A stretch of DNA of 64,000 nucleotides from Gp1-AA133 sp963850425. Its GTDB lineage: Bacteria; Acidobacteriota; Terriglobia; Terriglobales; Acidobacteriaceae. Location: the NCBI GenBank assembly GCA_963850425.1, contig CAWKLF010000001.1:992001-1056000 (forward strand). The letters are read 5' to 3'. Below the pieces are notes generated by a model that worked only from the letters and a program-made list of their open reading frames with translations, was not told where the DNA came from and ran no database searches. A program made the position numbers and the translations under genes. Shown piece after piece: positions 34,082 to 42,396 of this stretch; the stretch's first letter is position 1, and each line of letters begins with the position of its first letter.

Positions 34082-35056
34082 ATGATCAACGTGACCGTTC
34101 TTTTTCTGGAAGAGACTTTTTCCTCCACGGCCGTGGGCCCGATGGAAGTTTTTCGCCACGCCGGCTCCTTGTGGAACTCTCTGACTGGAGAGCAGCCCGA
34201 GCCGCGTTTCCGCGTTACGACAGCCTCGGCCGATGGCCGTGCTGTCCGTTGTGATGGACCCATCTATATCCAGCCGGATGTCGCCATCAACGCTATCCGA
34301 AAAACTGACATCATCTTCGTTCCAACGACCGGCCCAAGAATCGAGGGAGTCCTCGAGCGCAATGCAGCGGTGGTCCCCTGGCTACGACGCTGGAGGAAGC
34401 GTGGCGCCGCCATCGCCAGCGTTTGTTCGGGCGTCGGCCTCATCGCGGCCACCGGCATGCTCGATGGCAAGCGCGCCACCACGCATTGGGGACTGGCCGG
34501 GCAGTTTCGTGAGAAATATCCAAAGGTGAAGTGGATGCCGGAGTTGATGGTTACCGAAGACCGCGGCTTCTACTGTGGCGGTGGTGTTCACGCCGCACTC
34601 GATCTCAGCCTGTACCTGGTGGAGAAATTCTGCGGCCACGACATCGCCGTGCAAACTTCGAAAGCTCTCCTGATCGAAACCCCGCGTGCCTGGCAGTCCG
34701 GTTTCGCCATCGTCCCCATGAAGACCGAACATTCCGACGACGCAATTTCGAGCGCCCAGCAGTGGCTGCACGAAAATTTCCACCGCACGTTCCCGCTTGA
34801 GGCCCCCGCCCAGCACGTAGCCATGAGCCCGCGAAATTTCATGCGCCGCTTCAAGCAAGCCACCGGCGACAGCCCTCTGACGTATCTGCAAAAACTGCGC
34901 ATATCCGCCGCCAAGCGCCTGCTGGAGAGCGATCATCGCACGGTCCAGGAGATCAGCGACGCGGTGGGCTATCAGGATGTCGCCTTTTTCCGGGAACTGT
35001 TCGAGCGACACACAGGCGTAGCCCCGAGCGAGTATCGGAGACAGTTTGGAGTGTAG
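34082..35056 (+). CDS. GlxA-type transcriptional regulator (DJ-1/PfpI plus AraC HTH)
   Basis: A 324-residue regulator. Residues 1-185 are a DJ-1/PfpI-like domain with Cys115 in ASVCSGVGLIAATGMLDGKRATTHW. Residues 215-324 are an AraC-type double HTH (MSPRNFMRRFKQATGDSPLTYLQKLRISAAKRLLE and VQEISDAVGYQDVAFFRELFERHTGVAPSEYRRQF). GAGGGAG precedes ATG 34082; the frame is open upstream but that part has no family similarity. It is divergent from the DUF4242 gene across a palindromic element also found at 45906. By position it is the best candidate to bind that element and to regulate itself, but binding is inferred. Confidence 0.9.
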   Translation: MINVTVLFLEETFSSTAVGPMEVFRHAGSLWNSLTGEQPEPRFRVTTASADGRAVRCDGPIYIQPDVAINAIRKTDIIFVPTTGPRIEGVLERNAAVVPWLRRWRKRGAAIASVCSGVGLIAATGMLDGKRATTHWGLAGQFREKYPKVKWMPELMVTEDRGFYCGGGVHAALDLSLYLVEKFCGHDIAVQTSKALLIETPRAWQSGFAIVPMKTEHSDDAISSAQQWLHENFHRTFPLEAPAQHVAMSPRNFMRRFKQATGDSPLTYLQKLRISAAKRLLESDHRTVQEISDAVGYQDVAFFRELFERHTGVAPSEYRRQFGV

Positions 35057-35776
35057 GGCCGAGGGCGCGGCATACCTTATTGGTCTGAGATGAAGTCGAT
35101 CTTCTCCTCTGCCGCCACCCGAGTGTGATGCCGAGAGCTGTACACCGATTCGCTACAAGCTCAAGATGCTCTCTCCCAATCTCTGATCGACTCCTGGTGT
35201 GGGAGTACTCTCTCGACAGTAGTTTTTCCAAGCGCTCGTCGGTACTCAATTAACGAGCGAAGTAAGTTCGCGAGAGCGATGGAGCAACGAACATATGCGC
35301 TTACGATAAATTTACAACCCGCCCTACTTTCCGTAGTAGACAGCTCCAGATTTCGTGCTAAGTTGAAGTCGGTTCTGTAGGGATCAGTCTCCCGCTGATC
35401 ACGCTTTCCCCCCAAAGCATATCCCCCCGATAGTCGCCCCCCCGGCGGAGAAGCCGTCGTTACCTGCAGGAACTAGGTTTGACATTCTTCAGATAGTCGG
35501 CAAAACAGTGCGGCCCCGTTGTGTGCCGAGACATGCGCTTAAGAGCGGCGCTGGTCAGCCGACAAGCGTCAGGCGTTCTCCGTTTAAGGACGTCGTATGT
35601 CGAAGTGTCGAAGGATGACAAGTAAGTTCGGCTTTGCTCGCGCCGAAGCAAGGTTCAGGACTCAGAAGGTGGTCAATCGGATCTGCAACCGAATTGCGTC
35701 GCGCCGAGCCGTAAAGGACCCGTCTCCTCCGCGAGTCAACCGGACCGAGGGCGACAGAAGGAACTGTAAATCAGCT
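35057..35776. other. Long intergenic region before the redox cluster
   Basis: About 720 bp without a convincing gene. Visible items are a GATCAG/CTGATC hairpin (35382-35400), runs of C (35407-35413, 35423-35428 and 35437-35443), and GGAACT...TTGACA sequences near 35469-35484 without a good -10. Open frames here, including one continuous with the barrel gene, lack family similarity and a codon pattern like the neighbours. The promoter of the redox cluster is probably in this stretch, but I cannot place it. Confidence 0.4.
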
Positions 35777-36823
35777 ATGAATCTCCGGAACCAATTACAT
35801 TTGCTACTGATTCTTCTCGTGGCGATCTCCACGTGTGCGCAGAATCCCAGTCCAACCGGCACGCCCAATGTGCAGGGCGAGGAAAAAGGGATTGCTCCCT
35901 TCCCGGTCCTCACTGGCGGAATTGCGTTGAATTCCAGCTTCACCAGCAACGAAGCTGCGCTGCTGCCCGTCGTCGCGCCCATCATCCTGGTGCCGCTCGG
36001 CAAACATGCCCTGATCGAGACCGAGTTCGAAGCAGAGTCTGAAGTCGTTCACACCGAGGGAAGTTGGCAGCCCGTCACCCTGGAAAAGGGTGTCGAATAC
36101 GCGCAACTCGACTTGTTCCTGAACAAGTACATGACGCTCGTCGCCGGACGCTACGCTACACCATTCAATTTCTACAAAGAGAGACTCGACGCACGCTGGA
36201 TCCGCAATCTACCGGAGGCTCCCCTCATTTTCGGCGCGGGAGACAATTCCAGCAACGGCGGCATGCTGCGTGGCGCGGTCCCGCTCGGTTCCTCGGCGCA
36301 GTGGACTTATTCAGCATTCTTTTCCGCGCTGACGAATAATCTGTACGCAGGGTCTGAGCGCCAGACAGGTGTACGCACCGGTCTTTTCTTTCCGAAGCCG
36401 CGATTCGAAGCCGCCTTCTCGTTCAATCGCCGGTTGGCGCCCGTGCCGTACGACACTTTCGGCGGCGACTTCACCTGGAACGCGCGCCGCATTCCGCTCG
36501 ACATCCGATCGGAAGCTCTCGTCTCCGCGGCCGCGGGCGACGGCTACTGGGTGGAGGCCGCGTACCGACTCTCCAGCCCCAGATTCTCGAAGTGGCTTCG
36601 CCGTTCGCAGGCCGTCCTGCGTGGCGAACAATATTTCATGCCGCGCACGCCCATTGACACCGGTCTCGAAATGCCGGAATCCGATGCCGGCCGAATCTTC
36701 GCCGGATGGAACTATTGGATTACCGATTCGGTGCGCGCGGGCGTGGCCTTTGGTCGGCAGTTCGGGTCCAGCGATGACCACAACATCTGCACTCTCGGTA
36801 TCTCGTACCGATTCGTGAGGTAA
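35777..36823 (+). CDS. Outer-membrane beta-barrel (porin-like) protein
   Basis: A 348-residue exported protein: signal peptide about 1-22 (NQLHLLLILLVAISTCAQ), then alternating polar/apolar strands typical of a barrel (HALIETEFEAESEVV, YAQLDLFLNKYMTLVAGRYATPFNFYKERL, GVRTGLFFPKPRFEAAFSFNRRL). The C-terminus is ICTLGISYRFVR, close to an outer-membrane targeting signature though ending VR. ATG 35777 begins the signal peptide. It is the first gene of a cluster with a cytochrome, a CuA-type cupredoxin and a haem-binding protein, so it may be a pore or sensor linked to redox chemistry. No specific family was recognised. Confidence 0.75.
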   Translation: MNLRNQLHLLLILLVAISTCAQNPSPTGTPNVQGEEKGIAPFPVLTGGIALNSSFTSNEAALLPVVAPIILVPLGKHALIETEFEAESEVVHTEGSWQPVTLEKGVEYAQLDLFLNKYMTLVAGRYATPFNFYKERLDARWIRNLPEAPLIFGAGDNSSNGGMLRGAVPLGSSAQWTYSAFFSALTNNLYAGSERQTGVRTGLFFPKPRFEAAFSFNRRLAPVPYDTFGGDFTWNARRIPLDIRSEALVSAAAGDGYWVEAAYRLSSPRFSKWLRRSQAVLRGEQYFMPRTPIDTGLEMPESDAGRIFAGWNYWITDSVRAGVAFGRQFGSSDDHNICTLGISYRFVR

Positions 36824-36827
36824 CAAC

Positions 36828-37088
36828 ATGAAAAAGTCTTTCGCTTTCGCTTTTGTGTTCACGGTGCTGTGGGTGGCGAACCTCGCCGCAAAGCCGCAGC
36901 CTCAGACCGCACCGGATGGAGAAGCGGTTTACAAGACGAACTGCACCCGGTGCCACAACACGCCTCCGTCGATGAATGAACGGCAAACACGCGTCGTGGT
37001 TTCTCACATGCGTGTGCGTGCCAACCTGACCGAGATCGATGCAAAGGCCGTCTTGCAGTACCTGGCTGAAAACGCGCGGAGCAAGTAG
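36828..37088 (+). CDS. Small periplasmic c-type cytochrome
   Basis: An 86-residue protein with a signal peptide (KSFAFAFVFTVLWVANLAA) and one haem c motif CTRCH (39-43). A possible distal Met is in SHMRVRANLTEIDAKAVLQYL. The domain is short, like the C-terminal part of small class I cytochromes. It begins 4 bp after the barrel gene and its stop is directly followed by the cupredoxin ATG, so the genes are likely co-transcribed. It probably passes electrons to or from the CuA protein encoded next; the final acceptor is unknown. Confidence 0.85.
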   Translation: MKKSFAFAFVFTVLWVANLAAKPQPQTAPDGEAVYKTNCTRCHNTPPSMNERQTRVVVSHMRVRANLTEIDAKAVLQYLAENARSK

Positions 37089-37487
37089 ATGAAACACGTC
37101 TGGTACGTACTGCTGTTGACCTTGGCCATGGGACTGACCAGGGTCGCGCATGCAACCGATCCGCGCGTCATCGAGGTGATCGCGGCCAGCGATAACACCT
37201 TTCGGGTTCTGCACGAGAAGTCGCCGGTGATTCGCGCTAAACCGGGCGAGGTGCTGCGCTTGCGCATCACCTCGGAGCGCGGATCGGAGCAGGCCCGGGA
37301 CGGCGCTACCCACAGCCTGGTCATTCGTGCGCTGCGCGACCGGGGATGGGACTTGCGTCTCTACAACGGTACCAAGGACTACGACCTGAAGGCTCCCGAC
37401 ACACCCGCAGAATACCTCGTCGAATGCACGGTAAAGTGCGGCCGCGGCCACGACGACATGCGGATGAAGCTGATCGTCGCCAATTAG
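37089..37487 (+). CDS. Periplasmic CuA-type cupredoxin
   Basis: A 132-residue protein with a signal peptide (about 1-22) and a single cupredoxin domain. CTVKCGRGHDDM (113-124) follows the CuA ligand pattern C-x3-C-x3-H-x2-M of cytochrome oxidase subunit II and NosZ, and His75 (GATHSLVI) fits the upstream His ligand. The membrane helices of CoxB are absent, so this is a soluble CuA domain. It begins immediately after the cytochrome stop. The family fits electron transfer; which enzyme it serves is not shown by the window. No cytochrome oxidase catalytic subunit is nearby. Confidence 0.8.
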   Translation: MKHVWYVLLLTLAMGLTRVAHATDPRVIEVIAASDNTFRVLHEKSPVIRAKPGEVLRLRITSERGSEQARDGATHSLVIRALRDRGWDLRLYNGTKDYDLKAPDTPAEYLVECTVKCGRGHDDMRMKLIVAN

Positions 37488-37495
37488 AGGGAATC

Positions 37496-37957
37496 GTGAA
37501 CGGAAAAACCAAGGTTGCCGCCTTCCTTGTCTTGGCGGTCGGAATCGGCTCGGCGATCTCACTGCGCAATGCGCCCGTCCAGAGTTCCAGCAGTGAACTC
37601 ATGGTTCCCGACCATGTCCGGCCGATTATCAGCCGGGCCTGCCTCGACTGTCACACCAACCAGACGAAATGGCCGTGGTACAGCCGCTTGCCGCTGCTTT
37701 CTCTATTCATCGAGCGCGACGTGAAGAAGGGTCGCGAGCATCTGAACTTTTCGACGTGGGCGGGGAACCCGGTGCACAAGCCCACCAGGAATCAGTTGCA
37801 GGAAGTTTGCGACGCGGTGTCCGACAACAACATGCCGCCTCACTCGTATCGGCTGATGCATCCGGCTTCGCGGCTTTCGCCCGCCGACGTCGATGCACTC
37901 TGCGATTGGGCAGATTCTGCCAACAGTCTGAGCGAGAGCCGGCCGGAGCGGCCGTAG
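37496..37957 (+). CDS. Haem-binding (Haem_bd) domain protein, membrane-anchored
   Basis: A 153-residue protein with GTG start 37496 (GAGGGA upstream), one membrane helix (about 7-22) and a haem-binding domain with CLDCH (49-53) followed by TNQTKWPWYSRLPLLSLFIERDVKKGREHLNFSTW, the recognisable Haem_bd pattern. MPPHSYRLMHP supplies candidate axial ligands. It is the last gene of the barrel-cytochrome-CuA cluster, 8 bp after the cupredoxin. It probably acts with them in periplasmic electron transfer. Confidence 0.85.
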   Translation: MNGKTKVAAFLVLAVGIGSAISLRNAPVQSSSSELMVPDHVRPIISRACLDCHTNQTKWPWYSRLPLLSLFIERDVKKGREHLNFSTWAGNPVHKPTRNQLQEVCDAVSDNNMPPHSYRLMHPASRLSPADVDALCDWADSANSLSESRPERP

Positions 37958-38420
37958 AGACTTAGAGCGAGAGGCCAGAGCCCGACCTCTCTGCGCCGGA
38001 GCAGCCGCGGGCTTGTCAAACAACTTCCGGATCCGCCTCGGGATTAACGGGCAGTTCCAGGCTAAGTTGTCGTCGAAAAAGCGTTCATAGAAAAATTTAG
38101 GTTAAGGCCGGGCTGAGGTCAAACCCAACTTATACCGTGTTCATTGTCTGGCCATAAGGGACTGCTATCTCGAAAAGTGCGCATTCATCGATGACTCTCG
38201 ATCTGCGGGGACTGTGCGATCGCCAGCTGTTCGGCGATCACAGCTTATTGGGGGATGCATACCTGGTCGGTTTATCGCACCTCATGCCAGAGGTGCCTCT
38301 CCCTCCCGTCATCTTCTCCGTTTGACCCCATTTTCAGCCGCCTTGTACTATCAAAGATTACCTTTCAACCCAGAGGCTCAGTCGTCGTAACGACGTTGGA
38401 GCCTTTGACATACGGAAAAC
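37958..38420 (+). other. Structured leader/intergenic region upstream of valS
   Basis: No gene is visible in these 463 bp. Inverted repeats are: 38212-38243 (CTGTG plus ATCGCC pairing with GGCGAT plus CACAG, 2-nt bulge), 38277-38296 (GCACCTC-ATGCCA-GAGGTGC, perfect) and 38374-38404 (AGGCT and CGTCG pairing with CGACG and AGCCT around a TAA loop). A weaker stem (GAGAGG/CCTCTC, 37969-37991) follows the haem-binding gene. The last hairpin ends 17 nt before the valS ATG. No T-box sequence was found. A cis-acting leader is possible but not proven. Confidence 0.45.
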
Positions 38421-41192
38421 ATGCCTCACGAACTGCCCAAAGCGTACGAGCCGGGCGCGATTGAGTCGCGCTGGGCCGAGTACTGGACCAAGGAAAAACT
38501 CTTCCATGCGCCAACTCCTCCCGAAGGGCGCGTGCCCAGCAAGTTTGATCTGCTCCTGCCTCCTCCCAATGTGACCGGGCGCCTGCACATGGGTCACATG
38601 TTTGAGCAGACCGAGATGGACATCATCATCCGGTGGCATCGCATGCGCGGGGATCTCACGCTTTGGCTTCCGGGCACTGACCACGCCGGCATTGCCACAC
38701 AAATGTTGGTGGACCGACAACTCCGCACCGAGGGCAAATCACGGCTTGAGCTGGGGCGAGAGGCGTTCGTTGAGCGCGTGTGGGCGTGGCGCAAGGAGTA
38801 TGGCGGGGCAATTTTAGAGCAGATGAAGCGCCTCGGCGCCTCCGTCGATTGGGAACGCGAATACTTCACCATGGACGAGAACCTCTCGCGCGCGGTGCGC
38901 GAGGTTTTCGTGCGCCTCTATGAGCAGGGACTGATCTATCGCGGCAAGTACATCGTGAACTGGTGTGCCGACTGCGGCACGGCGATCTCGGACCTCGAGG
39001 TCAAGCATGAGGATGTGCCCGGCAAGCTCTATGAGATTCGCTACCCGGTGGTGGGCTCGAAGGAGTTCATCACCGTTGCCACCACCCGCCCGGAGACCAT
39101 GCTCGGCGACACTGCCATCGCAGTGAATGCCAGGGACGAGCGCTACACCCATCTGCACGGCGGGAAGGTCGTTCTGCCGCTGATGAATCGCGAGATTCCA
39201 ATCATCCTCGACGAACTCGCCAATCCCGAGTTCGGCACAGGCGCGGTGAAAGTGACGCCGGCGCACGATCCTAACGACTTCCAGGCCGGTCTGCGCCACA
39301 ATCTGCCGCAGATCGACGTGATGGACGAGCGCGCCCACATGAACCAGAACGCCGGCGCGTACTCGGGCCTGGACCGGTTCGAGGCGCGCAAGCGCGTGGT
39401 CGCCGATCTGGAAGCGCAAGGCTTCCTGGTCGCCATCAAGGACTACACGATTGCGCTCGGCAAATGCGATCGCTCGGGTACGGTGGTCGAGCCACGCCTG
39501 TCAGAGCAGTGGTTCGTGAAAATCGAACCGCTGGCGAAGCGCGCGATCGAGGTGGTGGAGAAGGGTTACATCCGCTTCACTCCCGAAAACTACAAGACGA
39601 TCTATCTGAACTGGATGTACAACATCCACGACTGGTGCATCTCGCGCCAATTGTGGTGGGGCCACCGTATTCCGGCATGGCGCTGCGGCGACTGCGGCGA
39701 GATGATCGTGGCGCGCGAAACGCCCACCCAGTGCACGAAGTGTGGCGGCGCGAAGCTCGAGCAGGACACCGACGTTCTCGACACGTGGTTTTCATCCGGA
39801 CTGCTTCCCTTCACGACGCTGGGCTGGCCGGAAGCGACGCGCGACCTCGATGGCTTCTACCCGACCTCGCTGTTGATCACCGGATTCGACATCCTCTTTT
39901 TCTGGGTCGCCCGCATGATCATGCTGGGCTGCTGGTTCATGATGCCGCCCGAGAAGCCCATGCGCCCCGGCGAGAAACCCGAGAGCCATGAAGAAGCTCT
40001 GCGCAACAGCGTTCCCTTCCGCGAGGTTCATATTCATGCCCTGGTCCGCGACGCTGACAAACAGAAGATGTCAAAGACCAAAGGCAATGTGCTCGACCCG
40101 ATCGAGGTCATCGAACGGTACGGCACCGATGCCACGCGCTTCACTTTGGCTGCCATGGCCGCGCCCGGAACCGATATCGCGTTCAATCCAAGCCGCACCG
40201 AAGGCTATCGCAACTTCGCCAATAAGATCTGGAATGCCGCCCGCTTTATGTTCATGAACCTGGACCGCCTAGGTGTAGCGCGGGCGCCTTCGCCCGCGAC
40301 GGCCGGAGAAACAGGAGTGCTGGGTTTCAAAGCGGAGACTCTCGAAGACCGCTGGATCCTTTCCCGCTTCAACGGCGTCGCCGCGTACGTGAATGACGCG
40401 CTCGAGAACTACCGCTTCCACGAAGCCGCCAACCGCATCTACGACTTCTTCTGGGGCGAGTTCTGCGACTGGTATATCGAGTTGATCAAACCGCGGCTGA
40501 TGGTCGAAGACCGTGCCGACAAGAATGCGGCTCAGACCGCATGCAACAATCTGGTGAGCCTTTTCGACGCCTCTCTCCGCCTGCTGCATCCCGTCATGCC
40601 CTTCATCACGGAAGAAATCTGGCACGCGATCTACGACAACAAGCCACCGATGAAGTCGATCGCCCTCGCCGCATTTCCTCAGGCCAACAACCAGCAGATC
40701 GACCTGAAATCCGAAACGCATATGGCAGTGCTTCAGGACCTGATCGTGAGCGTGCGCAACCTGCGGGCCGAGTTGAAGGTCGAGCCCAAGGTGAAGACGC
40801 CCATTCAGGTGTACGCGCACGAGCCGGAAATGCGCACTCTGATCGAACAGAACCGTGGCGCCATCGAAAACGACCGGCAGGCAAATGTCGAGTCCATCAC
40901 GTTCGTCGAATCGTCACTTGGCAAGCTTCCTGGAGCGCGTCACACCGCTCGTTTTGATGTCCACTTGGTATACGAACAAAAGATCGATGTCGCCGCGGAA
41001 TGCGAGCGCCTGAACAAAGAACTCGAGAAACTGGAAAAAGAAATCGCCGGAGCTCAACGCCAGCTAGGGAACGAAGGTTTTCTTTCGAAGGCCCCTGCCA
41101 CCGTGGTCGATGGGCTGCGCAAGCAGATGCAGGAGAAAGAAGTTCTCCGAGGAAAGACGCAGAGCAAACGAAAGGAACTCGGCTGTAAGTAG
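38421..41192 (+). CDS. valS: Valyl-tRNA synthetase
   Basis: A 923-residue class I synthetase. HIGH-type motif: PPPNVTGRLHMGHMFEQ (about 54-70). Editing domain: TTRPETMLGDTAIAVN. Zinc-ribbon-like cysteines: CGDCGEMIVARETPTQCTKCGG. KMSKS motif: KMSKTKGNVLDPIEVI. The anticodon-binding domain follows and a C-terminal coiled coil (about 855-923) ends the protein. An in-frame hairpin sequence adds ARAPSPATAGE-like residues around residue 620, between FMFMNLDRLGV and the ETLEDRWILSRF helix. Length is within the family range. It is preceded by a hairpin-rich region. It charges tRNA-Val and edits threonine. Confidence 0.97.
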   Translation: MPHELPKAYEPGAIESRWAEYWTKEKLFHAPTPPEGRVPSKFDLLLPPPNVTGRLHMGHMFEQTEMDIIIRWHRMRGDLTLWLPGTDHAGIATQMLVDRQLRTEGKSRLELGREAFVERVWAWRKEYGGAILEQMKRLGASVDWEREYFTMDENLSRAVREVFVRLYEQGLIYRGKYIVNWCADCGTAISDLEVKHEDVPGKLYEIRYPVVGSKEFITVATTRPETMLGDTAIAVNARDERYTHLHGGKVVLPLMNREIPIILDELANPEFGTGAVKVTPAHDPNDFQAGLRHNLPQIDVMDERAHMNQNAGAYSGLDRFEARKRVVADLEAQGFLVAIKDYTIALGKCDRSGTVVEPRLSEQWFVKIEPLAKRAIEVVEKGYIRFTPENYKTIYLNWMYNIHDWCISRQLWWGHRIPAWRCGDCGEMIVARETPTQCTKCGGAKLEQDTDVLDTWFSSGLLPFTTLGWPEATRDLDGFYPTSLLITGFDILFFWVARMIMLGCWFMMPPEKPMRPGEKPESHEEALRNSVPFREVHIHALVRDADKQKMSKTKGNVLDPIEVIERYGTDATRFTLAAMAAPGTDIAFNPSRTEGYRNFANKIWNAARFMFMNLDRLGVARAPSPATAGETGVLGFKAETLEDRWILSRFNGVAAYVNDALENYRFHEAANRIYDFFWGEFCDWYIELIKPRLMVEDRADKNAAQTACNNLVSLFDASLRLLHPVMPFITEEIWHAIYDNKPPMKSIALAAFPQANNQQIDLKSETHMAVLQDLIVSVRNLRAELKVEPKVKTPIQVYAHEPEMRTLIEQNRGAIENDRQANVESITFVESSLGKLPGARHTARFDVHLVYEQKIDVAAECERLNKELEKLEKEIAGAQRQLGNEGFLSKAPATVVDGLRKQMQEKEVLRGKTQSKRKELGCK
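40280..40297. repeat. GC-rich hairpin repeat inside valS
   Basis: GCGGGCG-CCTT-CGCCCGC is a perfect 7-bp stem with a 4-nt loop, within the valS coding frame. It encodes part of the RAPSPA segment, in a loop that is shorter in other ValRS sequences I know. It looks like one of the short intergenic hairpin repeats that has inserted in frame. Confidence 0.55.
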
Positions 41193-41288
41193 GCGTCTGA
41201 GTGGCAGGCGCTGGAGCGTGGCAAATGTTGCTTACAGACATTAAGGTTTAGGATAGAACCAGAGCCAATAGCCAAGATTTACTTCCGT

Positions 41289-41318
41289 GACCTGAACCCC
41301 ATCACCTGAGACCTGAAC
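41289..41318. repeat. CCTGAAC short-repeat tract before nadC
   Basis: GACCTGAACCCC, ATCACCTGAG and ACCTGAACC occur in a row and end directly at the TTG start of nadC. The same CCTGAACC unit stands directly before the def start (16257-16270). It is a degenerate seven- to ten-base tandem unit. Confidence 0.6.
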
Positions 41319-41319
41319 C

Positions 41320-42198
41320 TTGGATTGGAACAGCCGCCGTATCACAGCCATTATCGAGAACGCGTTGCTCGAAGACCGGGCCACGCGCGATGCGACCAGC
41401 TATGCCTGCGTCGAGCCCAATCAGAGAGCCACCGGCATCGTGTTCGCCAAGCAGGATTGCGTGCTCGCCGGCGTGGGCGTGATCCCAGCCATCCTCGACG
41501 TGTTCGCCGCGCTCGACGGCGCCGTCATCTCGCACTATGAGGTGACCAGCCATCCGGAAATTTTCGATGGCGTGCGCCTGCACAAGGACCAGTCTATCGC
41601 CGTCATCCGGCACAATGCGCGCGTCCTTCTTTCCTGTGAGCGCGTGATTTTGAACTTCGTGCAGCGCATGAGCGGCGTCGCCACCCTCACGCGCAAGTTT
41701 GTTGAAGCTGTCAGCGGGACCAAGGCCCGTATTCTCGATACCCGCAAAACCGTGCCCGGCTTGCGGCTCATGGACAAGTACGGTGTCCGCTGCGGCGGCG
41801 GTCAGAACCATCGGCTCGATTTGTCCGATGGCGTGCTCATCAAGAACAACCATATCGCGCTGGCGGGCGGGATCGTGCCGGCACTCGAGCGCGCCCACCA
41901 CAACCGCCGCGGATCCCAGCCGATCGAAATCGAAGTGCGCACTCTGGCGGAAATGGAGCAGGCTCTGGCTCACGGCGCGGAAGCTCTGCTGCTTGACGGC
42001 ATGTCCGTCGAAGATGTCCGCAAAGCGGTGGAGTATTGCTCGCACCGCGAGAAGCGCATCCCGGTGGAGTGCGCTGGAGGTATCAAGCTGGAGAATGTCC
42101 GCGCATATGCCGAGACGGGCGTTGACTTCATCTCCGTCGGCGCGCTCACGCACTTTGCCACCGCCGTCGACATGAACCTGCGCATCGCGCAGGCGTAA
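41320..42198 (+). CDS. nadC: Nicotinate-nucleotide pyrophosphorylase (quinolinate phosphoribosyltransferase)
   Basis: A 292-residue enzyme that makes nicotinate mononucleotide from quinolinate and PRPP in NAD synthesis. Signatures are ALLEDRATRDATSYACV, FVQRMSGVATLTRKFVEAV, ILDTRKTVPGLRLMDKYGVRCGGGQNHRLDLSDGVLIKNNHI and VECAGGIKLENVRAYAETGVDFISVGALTH. The TTG start is the first possible start in frame and matches the usual MDWN-like beginning of the family. No ribosome binding site is visible; a CCTGAAC tract lies there instead. It is the first of a nadC-birA-coaX cofactor group. Confidence 0.95.
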   Translation: MDWNSRRITAIIENALLEDRATRDATSYACVEPNQRATGIVFAKQDCVLAGVGVIPAILDVFAALDGAVISHYEVTSHPEIFDGVRLHKDQSIAVIRHNARVLLSCERVILNFVQRMSGVATLTRKFVEAVSGTKARILDTRKTVPGLRLMDKYGVRCGGGQNHRLDLSDGVLIKNNHIALAGGIVPALERAHHNRRGSQPIEIEVRTLAEMEQALAHGAEALLLDGMSVEDVRKAVEYCSHREKRIPVECAGGIKLENVRAYAETGVDFISVGALTHFATAVDMNLRIAQA

Positions 42199-42315
42199 CA
42201 AGGGCTTCGCCGGCCGTCGCCAAGCTAGGCTTGCAGCCAGCCGGCGCAGCGCTTCCTTTCAGGTGCCGCTTCATTATCGAGTTGGTGCTTCCCAACTTCC
42301 TTTCCCCGCAATCGT

Positions 42316-42321
42316 TATAAT
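42316..42321 (+). promoter_or_regulatory. TATAAT box upstream of birA
   Basis: A perfect TATAAT lies in the 198-bp gap after nadC. The 17-nt-spaced -35 position (around 42293) reads CAACTT, a poor match. The expected transcription start is close to 42328, where an in-frame ATC codon of a possible longer birA begins (see findings). The earlier part of the gap (42203-42246) holds GC-rich inverted sequence related to GCCGGC. Confidence 0.45.
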
Positions 42322-42396
42322 CCCCTCATCGCCAAAGTCGCTCCAATCCGCAAACGCGCGGCGAAGCGCGCGGTTTCTCCAGCGCTGAAGACCGAT

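Noticed and set aside
35161..35415. An 84-codon minus-strand open frame in the 35057-35776 gap
   Set aside because: No ribosome binding site, no domain, and composition unlike the neighbours.
35597..35776. N-terminal extension of the barrel gene to 35597
   Set aside because: The upstream codons give a basic, cysteine-containing sequence with no family features, and ATG 35777 begins a clean signal peptide.
37958..38420. T-box riboswitch upstream of valS
   Set aside because: No AGGGTGGNACCGCG-like T-box and no clear specifier loop could be found by eye.
41302..42201. Long antisense open frames over nadC and coaX (41302-42201, 43362-44270)
   Set aside because: Both lie opposite well-identified enzymes and show His/Arg/Gly-rich sequence without domains.
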